In this document: positions 21,213 to 28,271 of the stretch, in pieces
Layout: each line of letters begins with the position of its first letter
Numbering within the stretch: position 1 is the first letter of the stretch
Origin: a virus
DNA: 31,856 nucleotides
Virus record (IMG/VR): IMGVR_UViG_3300025889_000559
Span: 1-31,856 of that record
Reading direction: 5' to 3' (one strand)
Notes under the pieces: generated by a model
Told to the model about the DNA's origin: nothing
Database searches by the model: none
The model's input: only the letters and a program-made list of their open reading frames with translations
Position numbers and translations under genes: made by a program

Positions 21213-21869
21213 TTACAACATTTTAACCATTGCTTCAAGCCTATCCTTCACTAAGTATAACTTCTCAGCAGGTATTTTGTTTATAACTGGTGTTAATATG
21301 TGGTCAGATTGCTCAATTTGAGTCCGCATATCGTATATAGTTTTCTTTAAAGACACTATCTCATCAATAAGCATATTGTTCTTTCTAAGGAGGTCAATTT
21401 CACCATCAATATCCTCTAATCCCTCATCTTTAGACTTTATGCCAAGCAACTCCTTATTGTATAGCAAAGAAAAGTCGCTAATCATATTAGAGTAACTCTT
21501 AGAACACGATAAAAGCACGGGGTGAATGTTCTTTATGGCGTGCAGAGCAGTACTATGGTCTCTATTCATATATTTAGCCATAGAATCATAAGAAGCGTCT
21601 AAATAAGTCCTTGACAAGAAATAGAACAAGCATCTGCAATCAGAAACAATCCTAATCCTTGTGTTACTCTTCATAACCTTTTGAGTCACGCCTGTATGCT
21701 CCTCTATAAACTTAACTATTGTTTCAAATCCAGCCTCTCTGTTTTTAACATATACAATCCTATCTTTTGCACCAAAGGTATATACTCCTTTATACCTGCC
21801 AAGATTCTTATTGCCTCCGTTCCCTACTTTCCTTTTTGTTTTCATCTTTCTATTTGTCTTCGTCTCCAT
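21213..21869 (-). CDS. DnaA domain IV-like DNA-binding protein
   Basis: 218 residues. After a basic N-terminus, residues 50-120 match the C-terminal DNA-binding domain of DnaA: FIEEHTGVTQKVMKSNTRIR, the helix CRCLFYFLSRTYLDASYDSM, and the DnaA signature NRDHSTALHAIKNI at 102-115 (RDHSTVLHA in bacterial DnaA). There is no AAA+ ATPase domain. Residues 155-215 are a likely coiled coil (GEIDLLRKNNMLIDEIVSLK). It may bind DnaA boxes of the phage or host origin. Next to recombination and packaging genes, a role in phage replication initiation is reasonable. Confidence 0.75.
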   Translation of the reverse strand: METKTNRKMKTKRKVGNGGNKNLGRYKGVYTFGAKDRIVYVKNREAGFETIVKFIEEHTGVTQKVMKSNTRIRIVSDCRCLFYFLSRTYLDASYDSMAKYMNRDHSTALHAIKNIHPVLLSCSKSYSNMISDFSLLYNKELLGIKSKDEGLEDIDGEIDLLRKNNMLIDEIVSLKKTIYDMRTQIEQSDHILTPVINKIPAEKLYLVKDRLEAMVKML

Positions 21870-22137
21870 AAGTCATTTGTATTCTTGGGTCATCTAATAA
21901 TTGTTCGTTTTGCATATACCTTACCAAGTCGTTTGTGGTAAAGAATGCGCTTAAATCTATTGCTTTTTTTATTCCAGCACACTCTAAATAGTGTTCTGCT
22001 TTCTCAAGTATCTTTAGGCTATTTCTCATTTCCTCAATAGTAGAACCGTGCTTTAAGTCGTGTAAAGCCATAAGGTAATAATCATTTATTAACCTCTTTC
22101 TTTGCTCTTCTTCAGAATCCATTGGGAACTTAGCCAT
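21850..22137 (-). CDS. Small acidic helical protein, 95 aa, unknown
   Basis: MAKFPMDSEEEQRKRLINDY then helices NSLKILEKAEHYLECAGIKK and an acidic C-terminus. Overlaps the DnaA-like gene by 20 bp and follows the exonuclease gene by 4 bp. Could be a partner of either. No family recognised. Confidence 0.55.
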   Translation of the reverse strand: MAKFPMDSEEEQRKRLINDYYLMALHDLKHGSTIEEMRNSLKILEKAEHYLECAGIKKAIDLSAFFTTNDLVRYMQNEQLLDDPRIQMTYGDEDK

Positions 22138-22141
22138 CCTT

Positions 22142-22921
22142 CTATAATATAGACTTATAAATATAGTTGTTTATAATCTCTTTAGAATTATCTACTGCTA
22201 TATACTTCTTGTACACATCAATGCCTCGCATAACAGAATCCCATCCAGCCTGTATAAACTCACCAGAGCATTCGTATATTGCTAAGTCCTTAGTGTCCTT
22301 ATTGACCACCAAAAATATAAACTCATCCACATCGAACAAATACATATAGAGTGCCGCTTGAAGCGCATAGTTATAGTTCTTTGCAGTCCAATGGAATTTT
22401 TCAACTGGGTCACTTGTCGTTTTTAAATCTATGATTCTATTAAACCCTAAAGCATCTGCCTTGCCTCTTACTGCATAACCATTTATCTCCTTTATGGCTG
22501 GTACTTCTGTTCTGCAATTCTCTAATAATGAAGCCGCCTCTTTGTTTCTCCAAACTGCCTCAGATATATAACTTGCTGATGTGTACTCTGACTGAGTGAA
22601 TACATTAGCTGAACCAAACTGAGCAACCGCATCTTTATATGCCTTAGTAGCTTTAGTTCCCTCAGTAACCCTAATGTCATCAAGTCTATGTGGCTCAAGA
22701 ACTGCCAAGTGTACTAATCTACCCAAAGATAAGGCTGGCGAGTCAGAATTCATATTAAGCGATTTAACGTATGATTTAGGACTCTCCAATAGTTTCTTCA
22801 TAGAAGAAGAAGAAAGTGCGTTAGAACCAAGATAACCATAGTAAAATGAGTCATCAAGCATCTTGTTTAGTATGTCGCTCATCTCCCATACTTTTCCATC
22901 CATTGTTTTAATTGTCTCCAT
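22142..22921 (-). CDS. RecE-like exonuclease (PD-(D/E)XK)
   Basis: 259 residues, matching the C-terminal nuclease domain of RecE (exodeoxyribonuclease VIII-like). Visible motifs: LSSSSMKKLLESPKSYVKSL near residue 40, the LGRLVHLAVLEP block with H71, catalytic acid D156 in GKADALG, the IIDLKTT motif with D165 and K167, and YALQAALYMYLF with Q188. It would chew one strand to give 3' overhangs for the ERF annealing protein. First gene of its operon; an operator-like palindrome overlaps its promoter. Confidence 0.8.
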   Translation of the reverse strand: METIKTMDGKVWEMSDILNKMLDDSFYYGYLGSNALSSSSMKKLLESPKSYVKSLNMNSDSPALSLGRLVHLAVLEPHRLDDIRVTEGTKATKAYKDAVAQFGSANVFTQSEYTSASYISEAVWRNKEAASLLENCRTEVPAIKEINGYAVRGKADALGFNRIIDLKTTSDPVEKFHWTAKNYNYALQAALYMYLFDVDEFIFLVVNKDTKDLAIYECSGEFIQAGWDSVMRGIDVYKKYIAVDNSKEIINNYIYKSIL

Positions 22922-22973
22922 TTGTTATTTGTTTTGTTATTTAAGCAAACCTAATCATAAGTTTTTAAATGTG

Positions 22974-23004
22974 CAAACTTTTATATTGGTTTATTTGCAT
23001 GAAA
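22974..23004 (-). promoter_or_regulatory. Candidate promoter of exonuclease-terminase operon
   Basis: Minus-strand AAAGTTTG (22974-22981), one base off TAnnTTTG, with TTTC 19 bp upstream in place of TTTG. About 50 bp before the exonuclease ATG and just after the terminator of the early operon. Confidence 0.4.
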
Positions 23005-23024
23005 TTTTTGGCAAAATTCATGCA
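22996..23024. promoter_or_regulatory. Inverted repeat TGCATGAA-N13-TTCATGCA
   Basis: Perfect 8-bp arms, with a further inner TTTT/AAAA pairing. The repeat covers the -33 position of the adjacent promoter and ends 10 bp from the early-operon terminator. Operator candidate; could also help termination. Confidence 0.55.
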
Positions 23025-23033
23025 GATTCAAAA

Positions 23034-23058
23034 TAAAAAAGGGAACATCTCTGCTCCC
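23034..23058 (-). terminator. Intrinsic terminator ending early operon
   Basis: Minus strand GGGAGCA-GAGA-TGTTCCC (one G-U) followed by six T. Confidence 0.85.
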
Positions 23059-23076
23059 TGTTTGCTAACTTGTTTC

Positions 23077-23217
23077 CTATCTGTCTCTCCAAGTGGTGTA
23101 GGCAATAGCAAGTCTCTGGTCTTCTCTTGGGTACTCAGCTATCATCTTTGGGTTAGCCATAAACCTCGCGATGAACTCTTGCTGCGTTTCCCCAGACATA
23201 GGCTTGGGTAAAGGCAT
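23077..23217 (-). CDS. Small phage protein with LPLPKP / RFM / W motif, 46 aa
   Basis: MPLPKPMSGETQQEFIARFM, then KMIAEYPREDQRLAIAY and TTWRDR. The pattern 'lPkP...E...eFi.RfM....m..eyp...qRlAiay..W' is one I recall at the N-terminus of many phage proteases and portal-associated proteins; here it stands alone. Start ATG 2 bp after the DUF3310 gene stop; stop 19 bp before the terminator. Confidence 0.6.
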   Translation of the reverse strand: MPLPKPMSGETQQEFIARFMANPKMIAEYPREDQRLAIAYTTWRDR

Positions 23218-23219
23218 AG

Positions 23220-23486
23220 TTATTTGTCTTTATAGTTATACATAATTCCACCAGACTCCAAGAAAGCATCTCTCTTAGAATCTCTCTTAGCCCTGATAAT
23301 CTCTATTTCCCTTTGTAGGTAGTCTAAAGCCTTCTCAAGGTCTTTAACCTCATCGTCTTTCTTTCCAGCCCTGACAACATATTTAATTATATTGCCCCTG
23401 TTGAAATTAAGTCCGTACATAGATGCAAACTCAATCACATCTACTTGTGTCCCATTTTCATAATGTAGTACGCTACTTCTCATCAC
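23220..23486 (-). CDS. DUF3310 protein (SaV1-like)
   Basis: 88 residues, containing VIEFASMYGLNFNRGNIIKY followed by VVRAGKKDDEVKDLEKALDY: the 'F.....L.F..GNiiKYv.RaGkKd...DL.KA..YL' signature of DUF3310, known from many phages and sometimes labelled nucleotide kinase without solid proof. Overlaps the preceding gene by 14 bp. Probably involved in nucleotide metabolism, but this is unproven for the family. Confidence 0.75.
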   Translation of the reverse strand: MMRSSVLHYENGTQVDVIEFASMYGLNFNRGNIIKYVVRAGKKDDEVKDLEKALDYLQREIEIIRAKRDSKRDAFLESGGIMYNYKDK

Positions 23487-23700
23487 TTTCTATCTCAATG
23501 TTTAATTCCTGTGGTTTCTTTAATGCATCTGAATCAGCTTGATACTTATCGTGTGCATTTTCATAGCCTTCAATCCTTGTCATTATATGGCGCGTCTTAT
23601 TTGCCATATCGAAGGTCATAAGTGCCATTTGTTCTAACGCTTCTATTCTTGAGTACAATTCATCTACTCTACTTTCTTTACCGCTTTTTGCATTTTTCAT
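23473..23700 (-). CDS. Small helical protein, 75 aa, unknown
   Basis: MKNAKSGKESRVDELYSRIE begins a single long helix/coiled coil (EALEQMALMTFDMANKTRHI), ending in an acidic tail. ATG directly after the nuclease gene stop. No family recognised. Confidence 0.55.
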   Translation of the reverse strand: MKNAKSGKESRVDELYSRIEALEQMALMTFDMANKTRHIMTRIEGYENAHDKYQADSDALKKPQELNIEIESDEK

Positions 23701-24108
23701 CTAAGATATTCCTTTAAGTTTGTTTAAATCCCACTTTTTGCCAAGTCCTTGTAGAAACGACACAACTGGCATATTGCAGTCATTCCATTTATTATCTACA
23801 TAGAAACGAGTAACCACACACTTACTTAAAGGTATGGCGGTCTTGTCATCGTAATGTTCGTGTTCTATCTTCAAGACAACGCTTACATTACCTTCACAAG
23901 CCTTAACCCAGTTATCAGACATTCTCTCAAGCATAAGTCTTTGTCCTGTAGGGATTATGTTATTCTTTCTTTTAATCTCCATCAAGATAAGAAACTTATT
24001 GTTAAATTCCAAAACCGCATCTACATCTGATGGATGAATAACTCCGTTCTGAACGCCAGAGAAATCTACTGCCTGTTTTACTTGGTTTACGTTCCTAATT
24101 AAACCCAT
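23701..24108 (-). CDS. PD-(D/E)XK nuclease-like protein
   Basis: 135 residues. The core strand-turn-strand IHPSDVDAVLEFNNKFLILM followed by EIKRKNN has the D-(X)n-E-X-K arrangement with D28/D30, E44 and K46; GQRLMLERM resembles the QxxxxLxxM helix of resolvase/VRR-type nucleases. The C-terminus has strands and WKNCNMP-type residues (VDNKWNDCNMPVVSFLQGL). A Holliday-junction resolvase or recombination nuclease role is plausible beside NinG and ERF. Start overlaps the previous stop (TAATG). Confidence 0.6.
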   Translation of the reverse strand: MGLIRNVNQVKQAVDFSGVQNGVIHPSDVDAVLEFNNKFLILMEIKRKNNIIPTGQRLMLERMSDNWVKACEGNVSVVLKIEHEHYDDKTAIPLSKCVVTRFYVDNKWNDCNMPVVSFLQGLGKKWDLNKLKGIS

Positions 24109-24530
24109 TAATTATATTGGTTTAGGAGTATCTTTAAATCATTCCAGATAGCTAAAAAGCATCTGCCACAACTTGTAGGTTGTTTATTAACGTGAAATAC
24201 TCGGTTATAGATGGCAAGCATCTTTTTCTGATGCACAGGTGTAATTACACTTGAGTTCTCATTGAGCCTATCCATAAGATAGTTGTACTCAGCTTCTGTA
24301 AAACACTCTGGCTTGTTGTATCTAAACAACTCATTTAGTTTAGCCTTACGCTCATCACATCCGCAGTCTTCTCCAGCAATAAACTTTACCGCCTTCTTAA
24401 TACCTGTAGCTTCTGTAATCTTCTCAATAGTGTCTCCAAGTCCAGCAGACTGATTGATTGTTTCTGCCTCAAACTTAGCCTTCCATTCTCTGTACTCTTT
24501 TGTTCTTTTGTCTCCGTTAAATGTTTCCAT
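24108..24530 (-). CDS. Cys-containing Bacteroidetes phage protein, 140 aa
   Basis: Residues 30-60 (GLGDTIEKITEATGIKKAVK, then GEDCGCDERK) and the C-terminal IYNRVFHVNKQPTSCGRCF form a pattern I recall from many Bacteroidetes phages and prophages. Cys56, Cys58, Cys76, Cys121 and Cys124 could bind zinc. Function unknown. Overlaps the sigma-like gene by 14 bp and the nuclease gene by 3 bp. Confidence 0.6.
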   Translation of the reverse strand: METFNGDKRTKEYREWKAKFEAETINQSAGLGDTIEKITEATGIKKAVKFIAGEDCGCDERKAKLNELFRYNKPECFTEAEYNYLMDRLNENSSVITPVHQKKMLAIYNRVFHVNKQPTSCGRCFLAIWNDLKILLNQYN

Positions 24531-25098
24531 TGTCTTTAGATTTTTTTTTGATTAGGTGAAAGTCTCCGTTAAAAAAGTCTTCTACATCCTCCATAAATTT
24601 ATCCTTCAGTATCTTTCTGTAATTCTTTACTGAGTTGAATATAGATGTTAGACTTATCTTACTTATAGAGGATATATCCCTTAAAGACATATCCGATTTA
24701 AAATATGTATTACACAACTTAGCGTGATAGACATCCCAAGAGTTAATCTCCTCAGACACCATCTCAATTAAAGAACCCAAAGCCCTATCTAACTCTTCAC
24801 TCTTTTCATCAGTTTCCTCATCCTCTATGTCATTAGATTCTATGTACTCATATATGTCAACAAACCTATACTTAGACTTCGCCTTAGCGTAGCTAAAATA
24901 CAGGTTTCTTAAAGTAACGAATATGTAAAACTTGTTGACCTCATCGTCATCGTACATAATCCTCTCATCATCCTCAACGTACTTATATACGTTTAGATAC
25001 ATCTCGTGAACAATGTCTTCGGCTACATCTTTAGGGCAACCAAAACTTAGAACCATTCTAAGCCACAAGTCGTGATTCTTTGCAAGTATCTCAAGCAT
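24517..25098 (-). CDS. RNA polymerase sigma-70-like (ECF-type) factor
   Basis: 193 residues from ATG 25098 (MLEILAKNHDLW), preferred over a TTG at 25134 because the small upstream membrane gene ends at 25091. Residues 8-70 resemble sigma region 2: WLRMVLSFGCPKDVAEDIVH, EMYLNVYKYVEDDERI, then FYIFVTLRNLYFSYAKAK, the '-10 recognition' helix pattern. An acidic linker follows, and residues ~122-160 match region 4 with a helix-turn-helix (MSLRDISSISKISLTSIFNS, VKNYRKILK). It probably directs host polymerase to later phage promoters. It lies in the middle of the early operon. Confidence 0.7.
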   Translation of the reverse strand: MLEILAKNHDLWLRMVLSFGCPKDVAEDIVHEMYLNVYKYVEDDERIMYDDDEVNKFYIFVTLRNLYFSYAKAKSKYRFVDIYEYIESNDIEDEETDEKSEELDRALGSLIEMVSEEINSWDVYHAKLCNTYFKSDMSLRDISSISKISLTSIFNSVKNYRKILKDKFMEDVEDFFNGDFHLIKKKSKDNGNI

Positions 25099-25267
25099 CT
25101 GTTCCTTGCTGGTATAATATGTGTATAAACACAATTCCTAAACATATCCTGATTAGGTTAAAACGCTCTGATTCCTCTGTGTATTCAAAACCATCTGGTT
25201 CTACATCGTGAAGAACATCTACTCCTAACAGAAACCCATAAATTAATTCAAAGCTAATCCAAAACAT
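25091..25267 (-). CDS. Small two-span membrane protein, 58 aa
   Basis: MFWISFELIYGFLLGVDVLH, a hydrophilic loop DVEPDGFEYTEESERFN, and LIRICLGIVFIHILYQQ: two membrane spans. This layout (span, acidic loop, span) is one I recall from a common small phage protein. Starts 1 bp after the NinG stop and overlaps the sigma-like gene by 8 bp, which fixes the start of that gene. Confidence 0.6.
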   Translation of the reverse strand: MFWISFELIYGFLLGVDVLHDVEPDGFEYTEESERFNLIRICLGIVFIHILYQQGTDA

Positions 25268-25268
25268 A

Positions 25269-25697
25269 TCAATACATTTTTTTGTTTAAACTTACATAAT
25301 GCTCAACAAGTCTTTGCAATTCTTCTATGCTTGCAGACCATTGAGTTTTTGACTTGTTAAACAACTCCATAGCCTTGTCCGCGCCTAAATATAGTGAAAA
25401 AAGATATTGTTCGCCTTGATTAAATCTATTGCACTTTAAACATTGTACCTGTACGTTTTCCTCATCCCATCTTGTAGCATATTTCGTTCTGCTTATAAAG
25501 TGTCCAGCTTGCATCTTTTTCCATTCATCTGTCTTTCCACAAGTCACACAGGTTGACTTTCCATTCACAGAATACCTCCTTCTTATATACTCACTAAACA
25601 CCACATCCAATTTCTTTGTTATCTTGCTTCTAAGAGGCTTTTTAGCCCCAGCTTTAGTCTTTGCTTCTGTCTTAGTAGATGTGTTCTTAGATGGCAT
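25269..25697 (-). CDS. ninG: NinG-like recombination nuclease
   Basis: 142 residues, a member of the lambda NinG/Rap family that cuts recombination junctions and can replace RecF-type helper functions. Basic N-terminal tail (to ~30), then the zinc site C50-x2-C53 (TCVTCGKTDEWKKM), the conserved QAGHFISR at 63-70, TRWDEENVQ at 75-83, and C86-x2-C89 (VQCLKCNRFNQGEQ). Length and motifs fit well. Sits with ATPase, SSB-like and ERF genes. Confidence 0.85.
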   Translation of the reverse strand: MPSKNTSTKTEAKTKAGAKKPLRSKITKKLDVVFSEYIRRRYSVNGKSTCVTCGKTDEWKKMQAGHFISRTKYATRWDEENVQVQCLKCNRFNQGEQYLFSLYLGADKAMELFNKSKTQWSASIEELQRLVEHYVSLNKKMY

Positions 25698-25711
25698 ATA
25701 AATAGATTTAA

Positions 25712-26542
25712 TTAGATTACTTTCTTGAATGTTCCTTGTTCAAGTATATCGTATGGTGAGTCAAGTACCTGTGGTAAACCAAACTTGTTCACCTCGAAAG
25801 AAAAGTTCTCAAACTGAAAACCTCTGCTTCTTTTACAGGAGACTGTAACCCATCCTTGATTCTTTGTGTTTGCCTCTAATTGTATTTGTGTCTCTGCTTT
25901 CTTTTCCAAGAAACTACCCAAGTGTCCTGTTGGCTTGTCTGTGCCAAAGTTTGAATGTATAACTGTAACTATGTGGCAGTTCAATTCCTCTGTCCATCTC
26001 ATAAGGTGCTGAACTACATTGTTGGCTTGCTCTAAGTCATTCACATCACTCACAAGGTCAGCTATACCATCTATAATAACCACGCCTACATTCTTTACCT
26101 TATTGTACAGATAGTATTCTATAAAAGCTAATCTCTCTTTGTAGCTATACTTTCTAAGTGCATAAGTGTGATAGTTATTAAACTCTTTTACATTTGCTAT
26201 GTCTAAAGGTCTTTTGAACACTCTCTGTGCGTGAAAATGTCCTTGCTCGGTATCAAAGTGTACTAATGCCTTACCTTCTCTAAATCCCTTTAAACTGCCT
26301 CCAAAGTCAATAGTGTTGTTTAAGTAAACAGAGGCGAGTAAAGAAACGAAGAATGTCTTTTTTGTTTTAGGCGGTGCTTGTATAAAGCTAAAGTTACCAT
26401 AAGTACCAATGGGTATAGGATATACATCTGCGCCCATCTGAGCATATCCACAAGATATAGCCACAGGTGGATGCTCAACAGACTCTTTAGGGTCTATTTT
26501 GCAGTCTGCTTCAATCTTTTCAAATAATTCTATGTCTGTCAT
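25712..26542 (-). CDS. RecA/RepA-type ATPase, degenerate Walker A
   Basis: 276 residues of the RecA-fold helicase/ATPase group (RepA/RadA/AAA_25 type). The P-loop position reads FIQAPPKTKKTFF (56-63), where the usual GxxxxGK[T/S] has lost both glycines but keeps the Lys-Thr. Then LVHFDTEQ at 93-100 in the place of the catalytic Glu strand, Walker B VVIIDGIADLVSDV at 154-167, and IVTVIHSNFGTDKPTGHLGS around 190-210, the sensor/loop typical for these proteins. Likely a replicative or recombination helicase loader or helicase acting on SSB-coated DNA. Confidence 0.7.
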   Translation of the reverse strand: MTDIELFEKIEADCKIDPKESVEHPPVAISCGYAQMGADVYPIPIGTYGNFSFIQAPPKTKKTFFVSLLASVYLNNTIDFGGSLKGFREGKALVHFDTEQGHFHAQRVFKRPLDIANVKEFNNYHTYALRKYSYKERLAFIEYYLYNKVKNVGVVIIDGIADLVSDVNDLEQANNVVQHLMRWTEELNCHIVTVIHSNFGTDKPTGHLGSFLEKKAETQIQLEANTKNQGWVTVSCKRSRGFQFENFSFEVNKFGLPQVLDSPYDILEQGTFKKVI

Positions 26543-26570
26543 TGTTGTTATTTATTCCCTGTTTAAATAT

Positions 26571-26593
26571 AAAGGGGAGACTTTTGCCTCCCC
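26571..26593 (-). terminator. Attenuator-like hairpin between SSB-like and ATPase genes
   Basis: Minus strand GGGGAG-GCAAAAGT-CTCCCC followed by TTTATATTT, in the 64-bp gap within the early operon. The weak T-run suggests partial readthrough, which would give more SSB-like protein than ATPase. Confidence 0.6.
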
Positions 26594-26606
26594 CTGTATA
26601 TAAGGT

Positions 26607-26921
26607 TTAGAATGGTAAACCGCTATCGTCAACTGATACAAGTTGCGGCTGGCTATTTCCCATAGGTTGTTGCTTGGCTACTGCCTCAACTTTACCATCA
26701 GTCCAAGTTACTTTACCGCTACCTAAATAGTCTTTCTTCTTCTTAGCGTCTCTCTCCTCTTTTGTCTGAGAATCAAACAGAGAAACATTCTTACCCCACT
26801 CATTAGGAGTATCGTTTACAGAGATTGTAAAGTCGTAATAGACTGCTCCGTTTTTACCTTTTACGAATTTCTCCTTTGGGAGTTTTGTTACATCAATACT
26901 TACATTTAATAAACTTGCCAT
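26607..26921 (-). CDS. Single-stranded DNA-binding-like protein
   Basis: 104 residues: an OB-like N-terminus (LLNVSIDVTKLPKEKFVKGK, GAVYYDFTISVNDTPNEWGK, NVSLFDSQTKEERD), a strand VTWTDGKVEAVAKQ, a Gln/Pro-rich linker, and the acidic tip VSVDDSGLPF typical of SSB C-termini that recruit partner proteins. Adjacent to ERF and the RecA-type ATPase. Smaller than bacterial SSB. Confidence 0.75.
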   Translation of the reverse strand: MASLLNVSIDVTKLPKEKFVKGKNGAVYYDFTISVNDTPNEWGKNVSLFDSQTKEERDAKKKKDYLGSGKVTWTDGKVEAVAKQQPMGNSQPQLVSVDDSGLPF

Positions 26922-26956
26922 AATCTTCTTTTTTATTTAGTTATTTATTTACTTTA

Positions 26957-27544
26957 TTACTTAATTAATTTATCTGCTACTTGTTTTGATACATTATATT
27001 TCTTTCTAATTTCATCAACGCTACCTCCAGCCTTTATATAAGACAACGCCTTATCAAACTCTGGTGTATTCTCATTTAGCCACTTCTTATCAGTTGCTGA
27101 TGTAGTTGATGACTTGTCGTGAGTATTGGTTGAGTCAGCATCTTTAGTGTCATCAATCAAGAATAGTCCGTTAAGAGCATATTTTCTTGCATAGGATGAA
27201 GATGAGCCAAAAGATTGAGCGATGTCCATACCTTTACGATTAGGGTCAATACCAGCCTGTGCTTTAGCTTCTACGTTGCCATCTGGTGCGTGTAGTATCG
27301 CTCTTGCCTCAATATAAGGTAATGCTCCTTCAATAGACTTCACTTCGTCTGTAATAGTTAAAGACAAGTTGTACTTAGACAATAATGGTTTTACCGCTTC
27401 TAAGATGTCTTCTTGGTTTCTGTAGCTATACTTCCCGAAGGAGTTGTATTGGCTCTTTGGTGCTTTCAGTTCTGTCTGAATCGCAATTACTCTGTCGTGA
27501 AAAGACATTTCATTGAGGTCAATTTGTTTAGGTTTTGTTGCCAT
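26957..27544 (-). CDS. erf: ERF-family single-strand annealing protein
   Basis: 195 residues. Residues 14-130 match the ERF superfamily: SFHDRVIAIQTELKAPKSQY, NSFGKYSYRNQEDILEAVKP, LSLTITDEVKSIEGALPYIE, then the hallmark PNRKGMDIAQSFGSSSSYAR and KYALNGLFLIDD. A linker and a C-terminal small helical domain (KALSYIKAGGSVDEIRKKYN) follow. It would anneal single strands made by the RecE-like exonuclease encoded 4 kb away. Confidence 0.85.
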   Translation of the reverse strand: MATKPKQIDLNEMSFHDRVIAIQTELKAPKSQYNSFGKYSYRNQEDILEAVKPLLSKYNLSLTITDEVKSIEGALPYIEARAILHAPDGNVEAKAQAGIDPNRKGMDIAQSFGSSSSYARKYALNGLFLIDDTKDADSTNTHDKSSTTSATDKKWLNENTPEFDKALSYIKAGGSVDEIRKKYNVSKQVADKLIK

Positions 27545-27593
27545 TTTAATTGTTGTTTAATTGTTGTTTAAATTATTTGTGTGTGCAATATAG

Positions 27594-27905
27594 TTATTTC
27601 TTAGATAAAAACAATAACTCTTCATATTTTATTTTAATCTCCACAAGTCGCTCTTGAGTCTCCTTAACTCTTGAATGAGCCATATCTTCAGAGTGTTCGA
27701 GTTCCATTGTGTAGTAAAACATTGATGAAAGTGAATTGAATAGTTTAGCTACTTTCTCGTTGTTTGGGTCTTTGCCCATAGCATCTTTTATAATAGCATA
27801 GGCATCTCTAAAATCCTCAAGGAACTTATCCCTCTTGGTTATCGTAAACGGCAGATTTAATGACTTCTTTGTACTCAATAGGGCAGTCTTTATCACATAA
27901 CTCAA
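27594..27905 (-). CDS. Helical protein, start uncertain (up to 103 aa)
   Basis: The frame lacks an ATG until Met43 (ATG at 27779, MGKDPNNEKVAKLFNS). Helical sequence upstream (TKRDKFLEDFRDAYAIIKDA) looks protein-like, so a TTG start at 27905 or 27878 is possible. That region overlaps the 59-residue gene at 27826-28005 in another frame, so either translation starts at a non-ATG codon within the overlap or the ATG form is the true one. Coiled-coil tail (SRVKETQERLVEIKIKYEEL). Function unknown. Confidence 0.45.
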   Translation of the reverse strand: MSYVIKTALLSTKKSLNLPFTITKRDKFLEDFRDAYAIIKDAMGKDPNNEKVAKLFNSLSSMFYYTMELEHSEDMAHSRVKETQERLVEIKIKYEELLFLSKK

Positions 27906-28005
27906 AAACGTATGTGGTTAGTTGTTCTTCTCTTTGTCTAAGCCTATTTATCTCATTCAATAAGGCTTCAATTCTTGCGTCTTTATAGGATAGTAAATCG
28001 TACAT
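27826..28005 (-). CDS. Small coiled-coil protein, 59 aa
   Basis: MYDLLSYKDARIEALLNEIN then RLRQREEQLTTYVFELCDKD and a short Tyr-rich end. Helical N-terminal half and two cysteines. ATG start 4 bp after the 40-residue gene stop. Overlaps the possible 5' extension of the next gene by about 80 bp. Confidence 0.55.
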   Translation of the reverse strand: MYDLLSYKDARIEALLNEINRLRQREEQLTTYVFELCDKDCPIEYKEVIKSAVYDNQEG

Positions 28006-28009
28006 AGTT

Positions 28010-28132
28010 TTATATTAATTTTATTGACTCCATTTGATATTTTCGTTCTTCTTGTATAGGGTCTCTTCTATATTCTATTTTGTAACCAGTTATAGGATTG
28101 ATTCCGTGATTCCACCAATCTCTCTCTTCCAT
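28010..28132 (-). CDS. Tiny protein, 40 aa
   Basis: MEERDWWNHGINPITGYKIE followed by a charged helix. The Trp/His/Gly content and ATG start, 4 bp before the next gene, support it. It competes with an overlapping membrane peptide at 28068-28214 in another frame. No family recognised. Confidence 0.45.
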   Translation of the reverse strand: MEERDWWNHGINPITGYKIEYRRDPIQEERKYQMESIKLI

Positions 28133-28214
28133 AGTCTATTAAGTTTATCACCACAAAGATTAACATAAGTGGTGTGTGAGTAATTATGATAAATGTCTTA
28201 AAAATTGTGTTCAT
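28068..28214 (-). CDS. Possible tiny membrane protein, 48 aa
   Basis: MNTIFKTFIIITHTPLMLIF followed by VVINLIDYGRERL: one membrane span at 4-26. The last 21 codons overlap the 40-residue gene in another frame, so at most the N-terminal part is likely under selection. Listed because it fills an otherwise empty 140-bp gap. Confidence 0.3.
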   Translation of the reverse strand: MNTIFKTFIIITHTPLMLIFVVINLIDYGRERLVESRNQSYNWLQNRI

Positions 28215-28271
28215 TTCTTTATAAGGTTATAACCTGAATATATTCTTAAAATTTAAGGGCATATCCTGATT

